Assembly: GCA_003216455.1 (NCBI GenBank)
Contig: QCIV01000001.1
Span: forward strand, 151,862 to 215,861
Length of the DNA: 64,000 bases
DNA from: Prochlorococcus sp. AG-402-N17
GTDB lineage: Bacteria > Cyanobacteriota > Cyanobacteriia > PCC-6307 > Cyanobiaceae
Direction: 5' to 3'
Shown piece by piece: positions 38,542-48,429 of this stretch (within the stretch, counting starts at the first letter, position 1; each line of letters begins with the position of its first letter). The position numbers were made by a program, and so were the translations under genes. The notes under the pieces were generated by a model that was given only the letters and a program-made list of their open reading frames with translations, searched no databases and was not told where the DNA came from.

Positions 38542-39909
38542 ATGTCTCACGAAATATTCATGCCTGCCTTGAGTTCTACTATGACGGAGGGCAAGATTGT
38601 GGAATGGTTGAAAAATCCAGGAGATAAAGTTGAAAGAGGAGAATCTGTCTTGGTCGTTGAATCTGATAAAGCAGATATGGACGTTGAATCTTTTCAAGAT
38701 GGATATCTTGCAGCAGTTTTAATGCCTGCCGGCAGCACTGCACCTGTTGGAGAAACTATCGGTCTCATTGTTGAAAATGAGGATGAGATAGCGTCTGTCC
38801 AAGAACAAAATAAAGGAAATCAAACCGAAGTCTCAACTTCAGACCAACTTGAATTGGTAAGCAATAAAACTGAAGAAAAACCAGTAGTCCAGACTGAAAA
38901 TATCAAGAAAGAAGCCGAAGAAGTCATCTTAAAGAGTGAAAAGCCTGTCCCATCTTTTAATGTCGATCAAATTAATGCCGCAACAAGTAATGTTTCTTCG
39001 AGGATAATTGCATCTCCAAGAGCTAAAAAACTAGCCTCTCAAATGGGTGTTGATTTAGCAAAGGTTCATGGATCTGGCCCTCACGGAAGGATTCAAGCCG
39101 ATGATATTTTAAAAGCTAATGGCCAACCTGTTTCTATACCATGGATAGGAGAAGGTGGTTCTCCTGCAAGTATTCCTGGTGCACATTTGGGAGTTGAAAG
39201 TAAACCAGAATCTTCAGGAAATAGTTTTGGTAATCCTGGAGAAACAGTTCAATTTAATACTCTTCAAAAAGCGGTAAATAAAAATATGGAATCTAGTTTA
39301 GATGTTCCATGTTTTAGGGTAGGTTACTCTATCAATACAGATAAATTAGATAATTTCTACAAAAAGGTAAAACAGAACGGAGTTACAATGACTGCTTTAC
39401 TTGTAAAGGCAGTTGCAAAGACACTAAAGAAACATCCTCAAGTTAACTCAAGCTTTTCAGAAAATGGAATTTCTTATCCAGAAAATGTAAATATTGCTGT
39501 TGCTGTTGCAATGGAAGATGGGGGATTAATAACTCCAGTTTTAAAAGAACCATGCAATACTGATTTATTTGAATTATCTAGGGAATGGAAAGATCTCGTA
39601 AAAAGATCGAGATCAAAACAATTAGAACCAGATGAATACTCAACGGGAACATTTACTTTATCTAACCTTGGTATGTTTGGTGTTGATAGATTTGACGCAA
39701 TACTACCCCCAGGGACCGGTGCGATCTTAGCGATAGCATCATCGAAACCAACTGTTGTAGCTAATAGTGATGGTTCAATATCTGTTAAAAAAATAATGCA
39801 AGTAAATCTTACAGCTGATCACAGAGTGATCTATGGAGCTGATGGTGCTTCATTCCTGAAAGACTTGGCTAACCTGATTGAAAATGAGCCAGAAACACTT
39901 GTATCTTAA
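38542..39909 (+). CDS. pdhC: dihydrolipoamide acetyltransferase (PDH E2)
   Basis: Lipoyl 'VLVVESDKADMDVESF', E3-binding 'ASPRAKKLASQMGVDLAKVHGSGPHGRI', catalytic 'LTADHRVIYGADGA'. Confidence 0.95.
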   Translation: MSHEIFMPALSSTMTEGKIVEWLKNPGDKVERGESVLVVESDKADMDVESFQDGYLAAVLMPAGSTAPVGETIGLIVENEDEIASVQEQNKGNQTEVSTSDQLELVSNKTEEKPVVQTENIKKEAEEVILKSEKPVPSFNVDQINAATSNVSSRIIASPRAKKLASQMGVDLAKVHGSGPHGRIQADDILKANGQPVSIPWIGEGGSPASIPGAHLGVESKPESSGNSFGNPGETVQFNTLQKAVNKNMESSLDVPCFRVGYSINTDKLDNFYKKVKQNGVTMTALLVKAVAKTLKKHPQVNSSFSENGISYPENVNIAVAVAMEDGGLITPVLKEPCNTDLFELSREWKDLVKRSRSKQLEPDEYSTGTFTLSNLGMFGVDRFDAILPPGTGAILAIASSKPTVVANSDGSISVKKIMQVNLTADHRVIYGADGASFLKDLANLIENEPETLVS

Positions 39910-39915
39910 ATTTAA

Positions 39916-41040
39916 TTGATTTCTCAAATTAATAAAGAAGAAAGAGATTATAGGCTTGAATCTTATGATTATTTACTTGATCCTTCATTAATTGCTAGTA
40001 AACCTTCTGCAATTAGGCATGAATCAAGATTGATGATAGTTAGAAATAGTGTTTTAGAAGAAGACTGCTTAACTAATAAATTTACCAAGAATCTTTTAGA
40101 TGAATTTAGGGAAGGCGATCTTGTAGTTGTTAACAATACTAAGGTAATGAAAGCTAGGTTAAAGGTTGAATTAGAAAATGGGACGCTAGTCGAATTATTA
40201 GTCTTAGAAAGATCCCATGAATGTGTTTGGTTATGTTTGGCAAAGCCAGCGAAAAAGTTAAAAATAAATAGAAAAATAATATTAAAATCTCCTTCTGCAC
40301 AAGATATTAATTTGATGGTTGATGGGGCTGATGAAGAAACTGGAGGGAGATTTATTAAATTTCCTGAAAATATAACTGATCTCAATTCAATGAATGACCT
40401 TCTTGATAAATACGGGGAAATCCCTCTCCCGCCTTATATAAAAAATACCGAAGAAGAATCTTTTCATGAGAATAGTTATCAAACTGAGTATGCAACTAAT
40501 CCAGGGGCCGTCGCTGCTCCAACTGCTGGTTTACACTTAAGCAAAAGTCTTATTTTCAATCTAAAAAAAAAAGGAGTAATAATTTTACCGATAACTTTGC
40601 ACGTGGGCTATGGAACATTCAAACCAATTGATCAAGAAGATCTAAGTAACTTAAAACTTCATAAAGAATGGGTAAGTGTTAATAAGGAAGTAGTCGAGGA
40701 AATAAAAAAAATAAAGAAAACAGATAGAAAAATAATTGCTATTGGGACAACTAGCGTGAGAGCTCTTGAAAGTTGTTATTCTCACGAAATTAATGACTAT
40801 ATTCCCATAGCGAAGTACGTGGATTTAGTAATTAAGCCAGGTTATAAATTTAAGGTAGTTGATGGATTATTAACTAATTTTCATCTCCCTAAAAGTTCAT
40901 TATTACTTTTAGTAAGTGCAATGATTGGTAGAGAAAGATTATTAGATTTGTATAAAAAAGCCATAAGAGAAAAATTTAGATTTTTCTCTTATGGCGATGC
41001 GATGTATATTTCACCAGATTCATTAATGGAGAAAAAATAG
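39916..41040 (+). CDS. queA: S-adenosylmethionine:tRNA ribosyltransferase-isomerase; TTG start
   Basis: 'TNPGAVAAPTAGLHLSKSLIFNLKKKGV', 'TTSVRALES', 'TNFHLPKSSLLLLVSAMIG', 'RFFSYGDAM'. Confidence 0.96.
   Translation: MISQINKEERDYRLESYDYLLDPSLIASKPSAIRHESRLMIVRNSVLEEDCLTNKFTKNLLDEFREGDLVVVNNTKVMKARLKVELENGTLVELLVLERSHECVWLCLAKPAKKLKINRKIILKSPSAQDINLMVDGADEETGGRFIKFPENITDLNSMNDLLDKYGEIPLPPYIKNTEEESFHENSYQTEYATNPGAVAAPTAGLHLSKSLIFNLKKKGVIILPITLHVGYGTFKPIDQEDLSNLKLHKEWVSVNKEVVEEIKKIKKTDRKIIAIGTTSVRALESCYSHEINDYIPIAKYVDLVIKPGYKFKVVDGLLTNFHLPKSSLLLLVSAMIGRERLLDLYKKAIREKFRFFSYGDAMYISPDSLMEKK
40960..40995. repeat. 16-bp perfect inverted repeat inside queA
   Basis: GCCATAAGAGAAAAAT-TTAG-ATTTTTCTCTTATGGC. 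Confidence 0.9.
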
Positions 41041-41042
41041 AT

Positions 41043-42029
41043 TTAGGCTTTGACTGGTTCTTGAATGATTCCGCTTGGAACTTCAGTAAACATAATTGAT
41101 GATAAATACCTCTCTGCTAAATCAGGTAGAACAACTACAATTGTCTTCCCAGCATATTCATCTTGTTCAGCTAATCTAACAGCAGCAGCAGCGGCAGCCC
41201 CACAAGATATTCCTACTAATAGACCTTCCTCTTTAGCTAACCTAAGAGCCATCTCAATTGATTCGTCATTTGTTACTTGTTCGACCTTATCAACAATTGA
41301 TAAGTCAAGGTTCTTAGGAATAAATCCTGCTCCAATTCCTTGGATTTTATGTGGTCCGGATTTAACCTCTTCTCCATTCATTGTCTGTGTAATAACAGGA
41401 CTGTGTGATGGTTCTACAGCTACAGAAGTAATATTCTTGCCCTTCTCTTGCTTAATGTATCTTGAAACTCCTGTAATTGTACCGCCAGTTCCAACCCCTG
41501 CAACTAGGACATCAATTTCACCATCGCAATCATCCCAGATTTCTGGTCCAGTAGTTTTGTAATGAATTTCAGGGTTTGCTGGATTATCAAATTGACCAGG
41601 CATGAAATATTGAGAAGGATTACTTTCTGCAATTTCTTTAGCCTTAGCTATTGCTCCAGGCATACCTTTAGATGCCTCTGTTAAAACAATTTCAGCACCC
41701 AACACTGCCATAACCCTTCTTCTTTCAATTGACATGGATTCTGGCATTGTAAGGATCAGTTTATAACCTCTTGCTGAAGCAGTAAAAGCTAGAGCAATGC
41801 CTGTATTTCCAGAAGTTGGCTCAACAATAGTTTTGTCTTTTGTAAGTTTCCCACTTTTCTCGGCATCCCAGATCATGTTTGCGCCGATCCTACATTTGAC
41901 ACTATAAGCAGGGTTTCTACCTTCAATTTTTGCAAGTACTGTAGCTTTTGCGTTTTTAGTAACTGATTTTAATTTTACTAATGGAGTGTTTCCAATAGCA
42001 AAACTGTTGTCCTCATAAATTTTTGCCAT
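41043..42029 (-). CDS. cysK: cysteine synthase A
   Basis: '[33 protein letters not shown]', '[16 protein letters not shown]'. Confidence 0.96.
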   Translation of the reverse strand: MAKIYEDNSFAIGNTPLVKLKSVTKNAKATVLAKIEGRNPAYSVKCRIGANMIWDAEKSGKLTKDKTIVEPTSGNTGIALAFTASARGYKLILTMPESMSIERRRVMAVLGAEIVLTEASKGMPGAIAKAKEIAESNPSQYFMPGQFDNPANPEIHYKTTGPEIWDDCDGEIDVLVAGVGTGGTITGVSRYIKQEKGKNITSVAVEPSHSPVITQTMNGEEVKSGPHKIQGIGAGFIPKNLDLSIVDKVEQVTNDESIEMALRLAKEEGLLVGISCGAAAAAAVRLAEQDEYAGKTIVVVLPDLAERYLSSIMFTEVPSGIIQEPVKA

Positions 42030-42111
42030 TTATATTAAGAAAATATATATTAATACTAACTATTATTCAGAAAAAGAGTATATAAGTTTCTATACGGTAA
42101 ATACTAGGAAT

Positions 42112-43581
42112 TTAGAAATTATTTAGTGCTTCAGAAAAGGTTTTCCATAATTGATCTTGGTCTTCTAATCCAACTGATACTCTAATAAGGTGCGAGGGTA
42201 TACCAAAACTTTCAGCCCAATCCAACTCGTCATAATGAGCTAGTAAAACATAAGGACAAACTAGAGTAAATTTTGTACCTAAACTAGGTCCTTTAGATAC
42301 TTTAAGAGAATCATAAAATTTTTTAGCTTTGTTCAATCCTCCATTTAATTCAAACGATAATAAGCAGCCGTATCCCCCATTGGAAGTAAGTAAAGAATTA
42401 AAATTTGGACAATTTTCAGGATGGAAAATATTTTTAATCTCGCTATGAGTCTCTAATCTTTTTTTTAATTCTAAACATGCTTTATTTTGTTCAAAAACTC
42501 TTTGATTTACATCTCTACTAACTTTCTCTAGATAAACTATATCTCCATCGGAAAGTATTGGAATATTAATCTCATTTAATGCATTTCTAAACTGATCAAT
42601 CCATTTGCTTTTTGGATTTAGTATTAATGATCCGGCAAGAATATCACCACTACCTGAAAAAATTTTTGTAAGTGAAGTAAAAACTATATCTGCATGTTCT
42701 ATGGAATTTATATTTAAATTCGAACCAATTGTATCGTCAACAATTAACGGAATATTTAGCTTTTTTGCAATTTTTGAAATTTTTTTAATGTTTACACATT
42801 TGAGCATTGGATTACTTGGAAGTTCAATAATTAATGCTGATGGATTTATTCTTTTGATTTCTAATTCAATATCAGCGCAACTTTCTTCTGTAATTAACTT
42901 TGCTCCGTGAAAGATTTTCATTGGTAATTTAAGTACATCTACATATGGAAAACCAACTTGGAGTGTTGGTTTAGCTGGAAATAATTTATATATGATTTCT
43001 AGTGATGTATGCAATGCAGACATTCCAGATGAAGTTAAGTGAATATCATTAGAGTCAATTTTTGTAGATTTAGAAATTCTATTTTTTATTCTTTGAGAAC
43101 ATTCATTTACGTAAGATTTTGGAGGGCAATCTTCAAGACCTAGTTCTATAGCGGCAGCTCTTGAAGATAGACCAAGACCAGTATGTTGCCAAAAATATTT
43201 TGCATAAATACTTCCTTCTTTTTCAGTTATTAAGAAAGCTAAATTATTTCTTTTTTCTATTAACGAGAATTGTCCAGAAGTATTTCTATCAATGTATTTT
43301 TTAGCTTTAAAAGCTATGCTTTCATTCGGATATGGCCAGATACTTTTATTGTTGTAGTAATTTTGCTCTTTTACTTTTTCGCATAATCTTTTAACTATGG
43401 GGTTTAGCCCGAATCGTGGGTAAATGGACTTCAATAAATTTATGCATTCTTGATCTTTTTCCTCGTAATTTATTACATCATTCCAAGTTGGTAATGCTAC
43501 AGAAACGGCATGAATACTATCAGGAATTGCATATCCCAACTCTAAATTTTTCCATATAGGTTTTTTAAGTAAATCTCTCAA
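42112..43581 (-). CDS. transsulfuration PLP enzyme with N-terminal extension (fungal-CGS-like)
   Basis: N-term 'ELGYAIPDSIHAVSVALPTWNDVINYEE'; PLP region 'PLIVDDTIGSNLNINSIEHADIVFTSLTKIFSGSGDILAGS'. Confidence 0.8.
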   Translation of the reverse strand: MRDLLKKPIWKNLELGYAIPDSIHAVSVALPTWNDVINYEEKDQECINLLKSIYPRFGLNPIVKRLCEKVKEQNYYNNKSIWPYPNESIAFKAKKYIDRNTSGQFSLIEKRNNLAFLITEKEGSIYAKYFWQHTGLGLSSRAAAIELGLEDCPPKSYVNECSQRIKNRISKSTKIDSNDIHLTSSGMSALHTSLEIIYKLFPAKPTLQVGFPYVDVLKLPMKIFHGAKLITEESCADIELEIKRINPSALIIELPSNPMLKCVNIKKISKIAKKLNIPLIVDDTIGSNLNINSIEHADIVFTSLTKIFSGSGDILAGSLILNPKSKWIDQFRNALNEINIPILSDGDIVYLEKVSRDVNQRVFEQNKACLELKKRLETHSEIKNIFHPENCPNFNSLLTSNGGYGCLLSFELNGGLNKAKKFYDSLKVSKGPSLGTKFTLVCPYVLLAHYDELDWAESFGIPSHLIRVSVGLEDQDQLWKTFSEALNNF

Positions 43582-43584
43582 TTT

Positions 43585-44748
43585 TCAGAATTTATTTAAA
43601 GCAAATAAAATGTCCGAGATTAAATCGTTTGTATCTTCACATCCAATTGATAATCTGACAAGAGCATCATCTATCCCTAGTAGATTTTTTGTTTTGTCAT
43701 CAACAGAAGCATGAGTCATCGTTGCAGGGTGACAAATTAAACTTTCAACTCCTCCAAGGCTTTCTGCTAGAGAGAAATATTTGAGAGATTTGCAAAATTT
43801 AAAAGTATCCTCTTTATTTAAATTTAATTTTAGGGTGATCATTGAACCTCCAGATTTCATTTGCGATTTTGCTAAGTTAAATTGTGGATGTTCTTGATTA
43901 AAAGGGTAAATAACTTTACTAATAATTTTATGATTACCTAATTCTTCAGAAATAAATTCTGCACTTTTAGTTTGCTGTTCGATTCTTAAAGGAAGAGTTT
44001 TTACTCCTCTCGTAATGAGCCAACTATCAAAAGGAGATGGTTGAAGCCCGAGAGCTTTTTGAGAGAAAAGCATCTTACTATTCCATACCTCATTATTTGT
44101 CAGTACTGCTCCGCCAAGTGCGTCACTATGTCCATTAATGAATTTTGTGGTGCTTACAACCGATAGTGTTGCACCAAGGTCCAATGGTTTTTGAATAAGC
44201 GCTGTAGAAAATGTGTTGTCTACAACTACTGGTATTTCGAGTTTATTCGCTTCATCACAAATCGCCTTAATATCAAGTACCTTCAAAAGTGGATTAGTTG
44301 GACTTTCTAGCCATATCAAGGTTGGCTCGAAGTTTGAAATCTTTTTGATATTATTTTCGTTTGTAAAATCTGTGTATAAAACTTCTAGTCCAAATTTCTT
44401 GAAAACTTTTTCGAACATCCTCACTGTACAACCATAGAGATTTGACTCGCAGAGTATCTTGTCACCTGATTTTAGTGTTGATGAAATTGCAGTTACCGCG
44501 CTAATTCCAGATCCAAAAACTGTACAGTATTTAGAATCTTCTATTGATTTAAGGATGTTTTCTAGAATTCTAAAGTTTGGATTGCCTGATCTGGTGTAGT
44601 CGAAATTATCTTTATTTCCATGCTTGAAAGTAGATGTAGAAAATATAGGAGGCATAACGCATCCAGTGTCTTCTGCAAATGTTTCCCCATGGTGAATAGA
44701 TAGGGTCTTAAAACCTGGCTTTTTGATATTATTTTCCTTATTTCCCAT
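43585..44748 (-). CDS. cystathionine gamma-synthase/lyase family PLP enzyme
   Basis: 'DYTRSGNPNFRILE', 'VVVDNTFSTALIQKPLDLGATLSVVSTTKFINGHSDALGGAV'. Confidence 0.9.
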   Translation of the reverse strand: MGNKENNIKKPGFKTLSIHHGETFAEDTGCVMPPIFSTSTFKHGNKDNFDYTRSGNPNFRILENILKSIEDSKYCTVFGSGISAVTAISSTLKSGDKILCESNLYGCTVRMFEKVFKKFGLEVLYTDFTNENNIKKISNFEPTLIWLESPTNPLLKVLDIKAICDEANKLEIPVVVDNTFSTALIQKPLDLGATLSVVSTTKFINGHSDALGGAVLTNNEVWNSKMLFSQKALGLQPSPFDSWLITRGVKTLPLRIEQQTKSAEFISEELGNHKIISKVIYPFNQEHPQFNLAKSQMKSGGSMITLKLNLNKEDTFKFCKSLKYFSLAESLGGVESLICHPATMTHASVDDKTKNLLGIDDALVRLSIGCEDTNDLISDILFALNKF

Positions 44749-44773
44749 TATTTTTAAAAATAAGAATTAAATT

Positions 44774-44801
44774 AAATCTCTCTTTTTTAAAAGAGAGATT
44801 T
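44774..44801 (-). terminator. terminator hairpin downstream of rpsD
   Basis: AAATCTCTCTTTT/AAAAGAGAGATTT. Confidence 0.7.
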
Positions 44802-44823
44802 CATAATCCAAAGAAAAGTAGTA

Positions 44824-45432
44824 TTAAACTTTTCTTGAATAATATTCAACAACTAGTAGTTCGTTTATTTCAAGAGCCACCCACTCTCTATCGCATTTTC
44901 CATTTATTTTTCCCGTTAATTTAGGTTTGTCTAAATCAAGATGAGGTGGGACATTTGCTAAACCAGGGAATTCTATATTACCTTCTACAAGTTTTTTGCT
45001 TGCTTTGTTTTCTTTAATTCCGATTACATCGCCTGACTTGCATTGATAACCAGCAATATCAAGAACCTTTCCATTAACGGTTACATGGCCATGATTTACT
45101 AATTGTCTTGAGCCTGGGATTGTACCTCCAAAACCTAATCTAAAACAAACATTATCAAGTCTGTTTTCTAAAAGTCTTAGTAGGTTAGTTCCTGTAGATC
45201 CTTCTTGAGCTCTAGCTTTTTTTACATAACGTACTAGTTGTTTTTCAGAAACTCCATAATTAAATCTAAGTTTCTGCTTTTCTTCTAGACGAATTGCATA
45301 TTCTGATCGCTTGCGACGGGCTTGGCCGTGCTGACCTGGAGGATTAGACTTCTTTGAAGCTTTCCTGGTGAGACCTGGTAGTTCTCCCAAGCGACGCGTA
45401 ACCCTTAATCTGGGGCCGCGGTATCTTGACAT
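44824..45432 (-). CDS. rpsD: 30S ribosomal protein S4
   Basis: '[24 protein letters not shown]', S4 domain '[32 protein letters not shown]'. Confidence 0.98.
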   Translation of the reverse strand: MSRYRGPRLRVTRRLGELPGLTRKASKKSNPPGQHGQARRKRSEYAIRLEEKQKLRFNYGVSEKQLVRYVKKARAQEGSTGTNLLRLLENRLDNVCFRLGFGGTIPGSRQLVNHGHVTVNGKVLDIAGYQCKSGDVIGIKENKASKKLVEGNIEFPGLANVPPHLDLDKPKLTGKINGKCDREWVALEINELLVVEYYSRKV

Positions 45433-45527
45433 AATTTTAAATTAAATAGAAATTTGCAATAAATTGGATAATTGATTAAATTCAATTAAACTAATTACTA
45501 CTCGAAATAATATTTTACATCATCAAA

Positions 45528-45764
45528 GTGTTCAAAACTATTAATAAATCAATTACTTCTATACTTCTTTTTATGATTTCTTTTTATCAAAAGTGGTTTT
45601 CACCTTTTTTCGGACCAAGATGCAGATTTATTCCAAGTTGCAGCTCTTATGGATATGAGGCAATTACTAGACATGGTCCTTGGAAGGGAGGGTGGTTAAC
45701 TTTAAGGAGATTAAGCAGATGTCATCCTTTAACTCCCTGTGGATGTGACCCTGTGCCTGACTAA
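45528..45764 (+). CDS. yidD: membrane protein insertion efficiency factor YidD; GTG start
   Basis: 'FYQKWFSPFFGPRCRFIPSCSSYGYEAITRHG'. Confidence 0.95.
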   Translation: MFKTINKSITSILLFMISFYQKWFSPFFGPRCRFIPSCSSYGYEAITRHGPWKGGWLTLRRLSRCHPLTPCGCDPVPD

Positions 45765-45768
45765 ATGA

Positions 45769-46071
45769 ATGAAAATATTTATTTTTGTAAGGCAGGGATG
45801 TTGCCTTTGTGATTCATTAAAAAACAAACTGGCAAAAATAAATCTTAATGAATTATTCCCTAATCTAGAGGAGCTTAAAGAAATTGATATAGATAGGGTC
45901 GATTTATATAAAGATAAATATAAAAAATATGATTATGAAGTACCGGTTATTGCTGTTGAAAGAATTAGGTCCGAGGAGATCATAGAATTGCCTCGCATTT
46001 CTCCAAGATTAAAAGATGATCAATTAAAGAATTGGTTTCAAAAAAATATTATTACCATTCTGGAGAAATAA
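45769..46071 (+). CDS. glutaredoxin-like (DUF836) protein
   Basis: 'RQGCCLCDSLKNKLAKI...DIDRVDLYKDKYKKYDYEVPVIAV'. Confidence 0.8.
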   Translation: MKIFIFVRQGCCLCDSLKNKLAKINLNELFPNLEELKEIDIDRVDLYKDKYKKYDYEVPVIAVERIRSEEIIELPRISPRLKDDQLKNWFQKNIITILEK

Positions 46072-46080
46072 TTTTTTTAT

Positions 46081-47625
46081 ATGAGATCTATAAAATTATT
46101 TAAACTTTTAGATTTGGTAGGAATTATTCCTTCATCAAATCTTATCGATCAAGAAATCAATAATATTTCTTTTAACTCTAAAGAAGTACAAAAAGGAACT
46201 TTATTTTTAGGAATGCCTGGTTTAAATGTTGATGGAGGAAAATTTTGTATTGAGGCAATTGAAAATGGCGCAGAGGCCGCCATTATTGGCCCTGCTGCAA
46301 AACAGAAAATTGGATCTATTGATCGAGAAAGGATTTTGGTTATAGATGATAATTTAGATTATATTTTTGGTCAAATAGTCGCTGAGTTTTGGAATAGGCC
46401 TTCAAGAAAACTTAAACTTATTGGTGTTACGGGTACAAATGGAAAAACGACGATTACTTTTTTATTGGAATATCTTTTAAAAAAATTAGGAAAAAAAACT
46501 GCATTATTTGGGACCTTATTCAATAGATGGCCTGGCTACTCTGAAGTTGCTTCTCATACAACTGATTTCGCTGATAAACTTCAAAAGAAATTAAATGCTG
46601 CTGTTGAGGCAGAATCTGAATTCGCGATATTGGAGGTAAGCTCACATTCTATTGCTCAAAACAGGATATCAGGCTGCGAATTTGAGGCGGCTATTTTTAC
46701 TAATTTAACTCAAGATCATCTTGATTATCACTCAGATATGGAATCTTATTTTCAAACAAAGAGAAAATTATTTTTCCCACCTTACTTAATAGAAAAGGAT
46801 GGTATTTCTATATTAAATCACGATGACCCTTGGATATCTAAATTATCGTCTGATCTTGAAAAAGGATCTTCATTAGTCTCGACAAAGGTTACTGACAGTG
46901 AGTTTGAAAATGATGATTTTTTTTTCGTAACAGAAAAAAAATTTACTGAAAATGGCTCAACCTGCATTTTTCATACACCCAAGGAAAAAATTAAACTTTT
47001 TGTTCCACTTGTTGGTGAATTTAATTTAATGAATGCGATTCAAGCAATAACAATTTTGTATAAACTTAATTTCTCTTTAAAAGATTTATCAAAGTTAATA
47101 AAATCTTTTCCTGGCGCTCCTGGGCGAATGGAGAAAATAGAAATTGATAATGATGACGTTTCAAGATCACTCCCAACAGTAATTGTTGATTATGCCCACA
47201 CGCCTGATGGGTTAAAAAAAGTTTTGCAATCAATTAAAAAACTTTGTACGGGGAAACTCATAACTGTTTTTGGCTGTGGCGGAGATCGAGATTGTAGTAA
47301 AAGGCCTTTAATGGGATCAATAGCTGAAGAGTTTTCTGATCAACTTTTTATAACATCAGATAATCCAAGATCAGAAGAACCTCAAAAGATAGTAAATGAT
47401 ATTTTGATGGGTATTAAAAAAAGAGAAAAAATAATAATTGAGATTGATAGATTTAAAGCAATAAATGAATCTATTAAATTTGCCAATAAAGCAGATATTG
47501 TTTTAATTGCAGGAAAAGGACATGAAGACTACCAAATTCTCAATGATAAAATTATTAATTTTGATGATAGAAAAATAGCTTATAAATTATTAAAAGAAAA
47601 AAGTAATCTCAATAAAATTTTCTAA
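46081..47625 (+). CDS. murE: UDP-N-acetylmuramyl tripeptide synthase
   Basis: 'GVTGTNGKTTITFLLEYLL', 'DYAHTPDGLKKVL', 'FGCGGDRDCSKRPLMG'. Confidence 0.96.
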   Translation: MRSIKLFKLLDLVGIIPSSNLIDQEINNISFNSKEVQKGTLFLGMPGLNVDGGKFCIEAIENGAEAAIIGPAAKQKIGSIDRERILVIDDNLDYIFGQIVAEFWNRPSRKLKLIGVTGTNGKTTITFLLEYLLKKLGKKTALFGTLFNRWPGYSEVASHTTDFADKLQKKLNAAVEAESEFAILEVSSHSIAQNRISGCEFEAAIFTNLTQDHLDYHSDMESYFQTKRKLFFPPYLIEKDGISILNHDDPWISKLSSDLEKGSSLVSTKVTDSEFENDDFFFVTEKKFTENGSTCIFHTPKEKIKLFVPLVGEFNLMNAIQAITILYKLNFSLKDLSKLIKSFPGAPGRMEKIEIDNDDVSRSLPTVIVDYAHTPDGLKKVLQSIKKLCTGKLITVFGCGGDRDCSKRPLMGSIAEEFSDQLFITSDNPRSEEPQKIVNDILMGIKKREKIIIEIDRFKAINESIKFANKADIVLIAGKGHEDYQILNDKIINFDDRKIAYKLLKEKSNLNKIF

Positions 47626-47696
47626 TCAAATAAGAAAGATCTTTACGCAAATCACAAGAAAAGTTTCTTAGAATCAATGGAGTTATTTTTGATAAA

Positions 47697-48401
47697 ATGA
47701 AAGGCTTAGCCTTAGTTGTAGGCGCAGGTGGAATTGGAACGCAAATAGCTAAAGATCTGAGTGAAAGTGAAAAAGATTTAGATGTTGTTTTGTGTGGAAG
47801 AAAAAGTGAATTTAATTCTTTTTGGGAATTAGATATAGAGGATTCGCAATCCCTTTTGCAGTTTAAAAATAAAATATCAAATCATTCTTCAAAATTAAGA
47901 TTAGTCATTAACGCTACAGGGAGACTTCATAGTGATTCTCTTCAACCAGAAAAAAGATTACAACATCTTGATAAAAAAAATATGATTGAAAGTTTTTCAA
48001 TAAATGCCTTTTCTCCTATTTTATTAGCTAAAACTATTGAAGAATTCATACCAAAAGATCTTGATTTTAATTTTGCAAGTATAAGTGCAAGAGTGGGAAG
48101 CATTGGAGATAATCAAACTGGAGGTTGGTATTCATATAGAGCTGCAAAATCTGCCCAAAATCAGTTTTTTAAATCTTTAAGTATTGAGTGGGGTAGACGT
48201 TTCCCAAAGGCTACTATCACATTGCTTCATCCAGGAACAGTAGATACTGATTTATCTAGACCTTTTCATAAATTTATTCCAGAACATAAATTATTTAGTA
48301 AAGAAAAATCCTCCCAATTCTTGATCAATATTATTAAAAATCAAACTCCAGAATCTACAGGAAAATTTATTGCATGGGACAACTCGGAGATACCTTGGTA
48401 A
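47697..48401 (+). CDS. short-chain dehydrogenase/reductase
   Basis: 'LVVGAGGIGTQIAKDLS', 'YSYRAAKSAQNQF'. Confidence 0.85.
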   Translation: MKGLALVVGAGGIGTQIAKDLSESEKDLDVVLCGRKSEFNSFWELDIEDSQSLLQFKNKISNHSSKLRLVINATGRLHSDSLQPEKRLQHLDKKNMIESFSINAFSPILLAKTIEEFIPKDLDFNFASISARVGSIGDNQTGGWYSYRAAKSAQNQFFKSLSIEWGRRFPKATITLLHPGTVDTDLSRPFHKFIPEHKLFSKEKSSQFLINIIKNQTPESTGKFIAWDNSEIPW

Positions 48402-48429
48402 ACTAAATTTTTTTTATATCAATAGATCT

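Noticed and set aside
39969-40385. Minus-strand 138-aa ORF
   Set aside because: Antisense to queA
41065-41562. Plus-strand 165-aa ORF
   Set aside because: Antisense to cysK; low-complexity translation and a clear functional gene on the other strand
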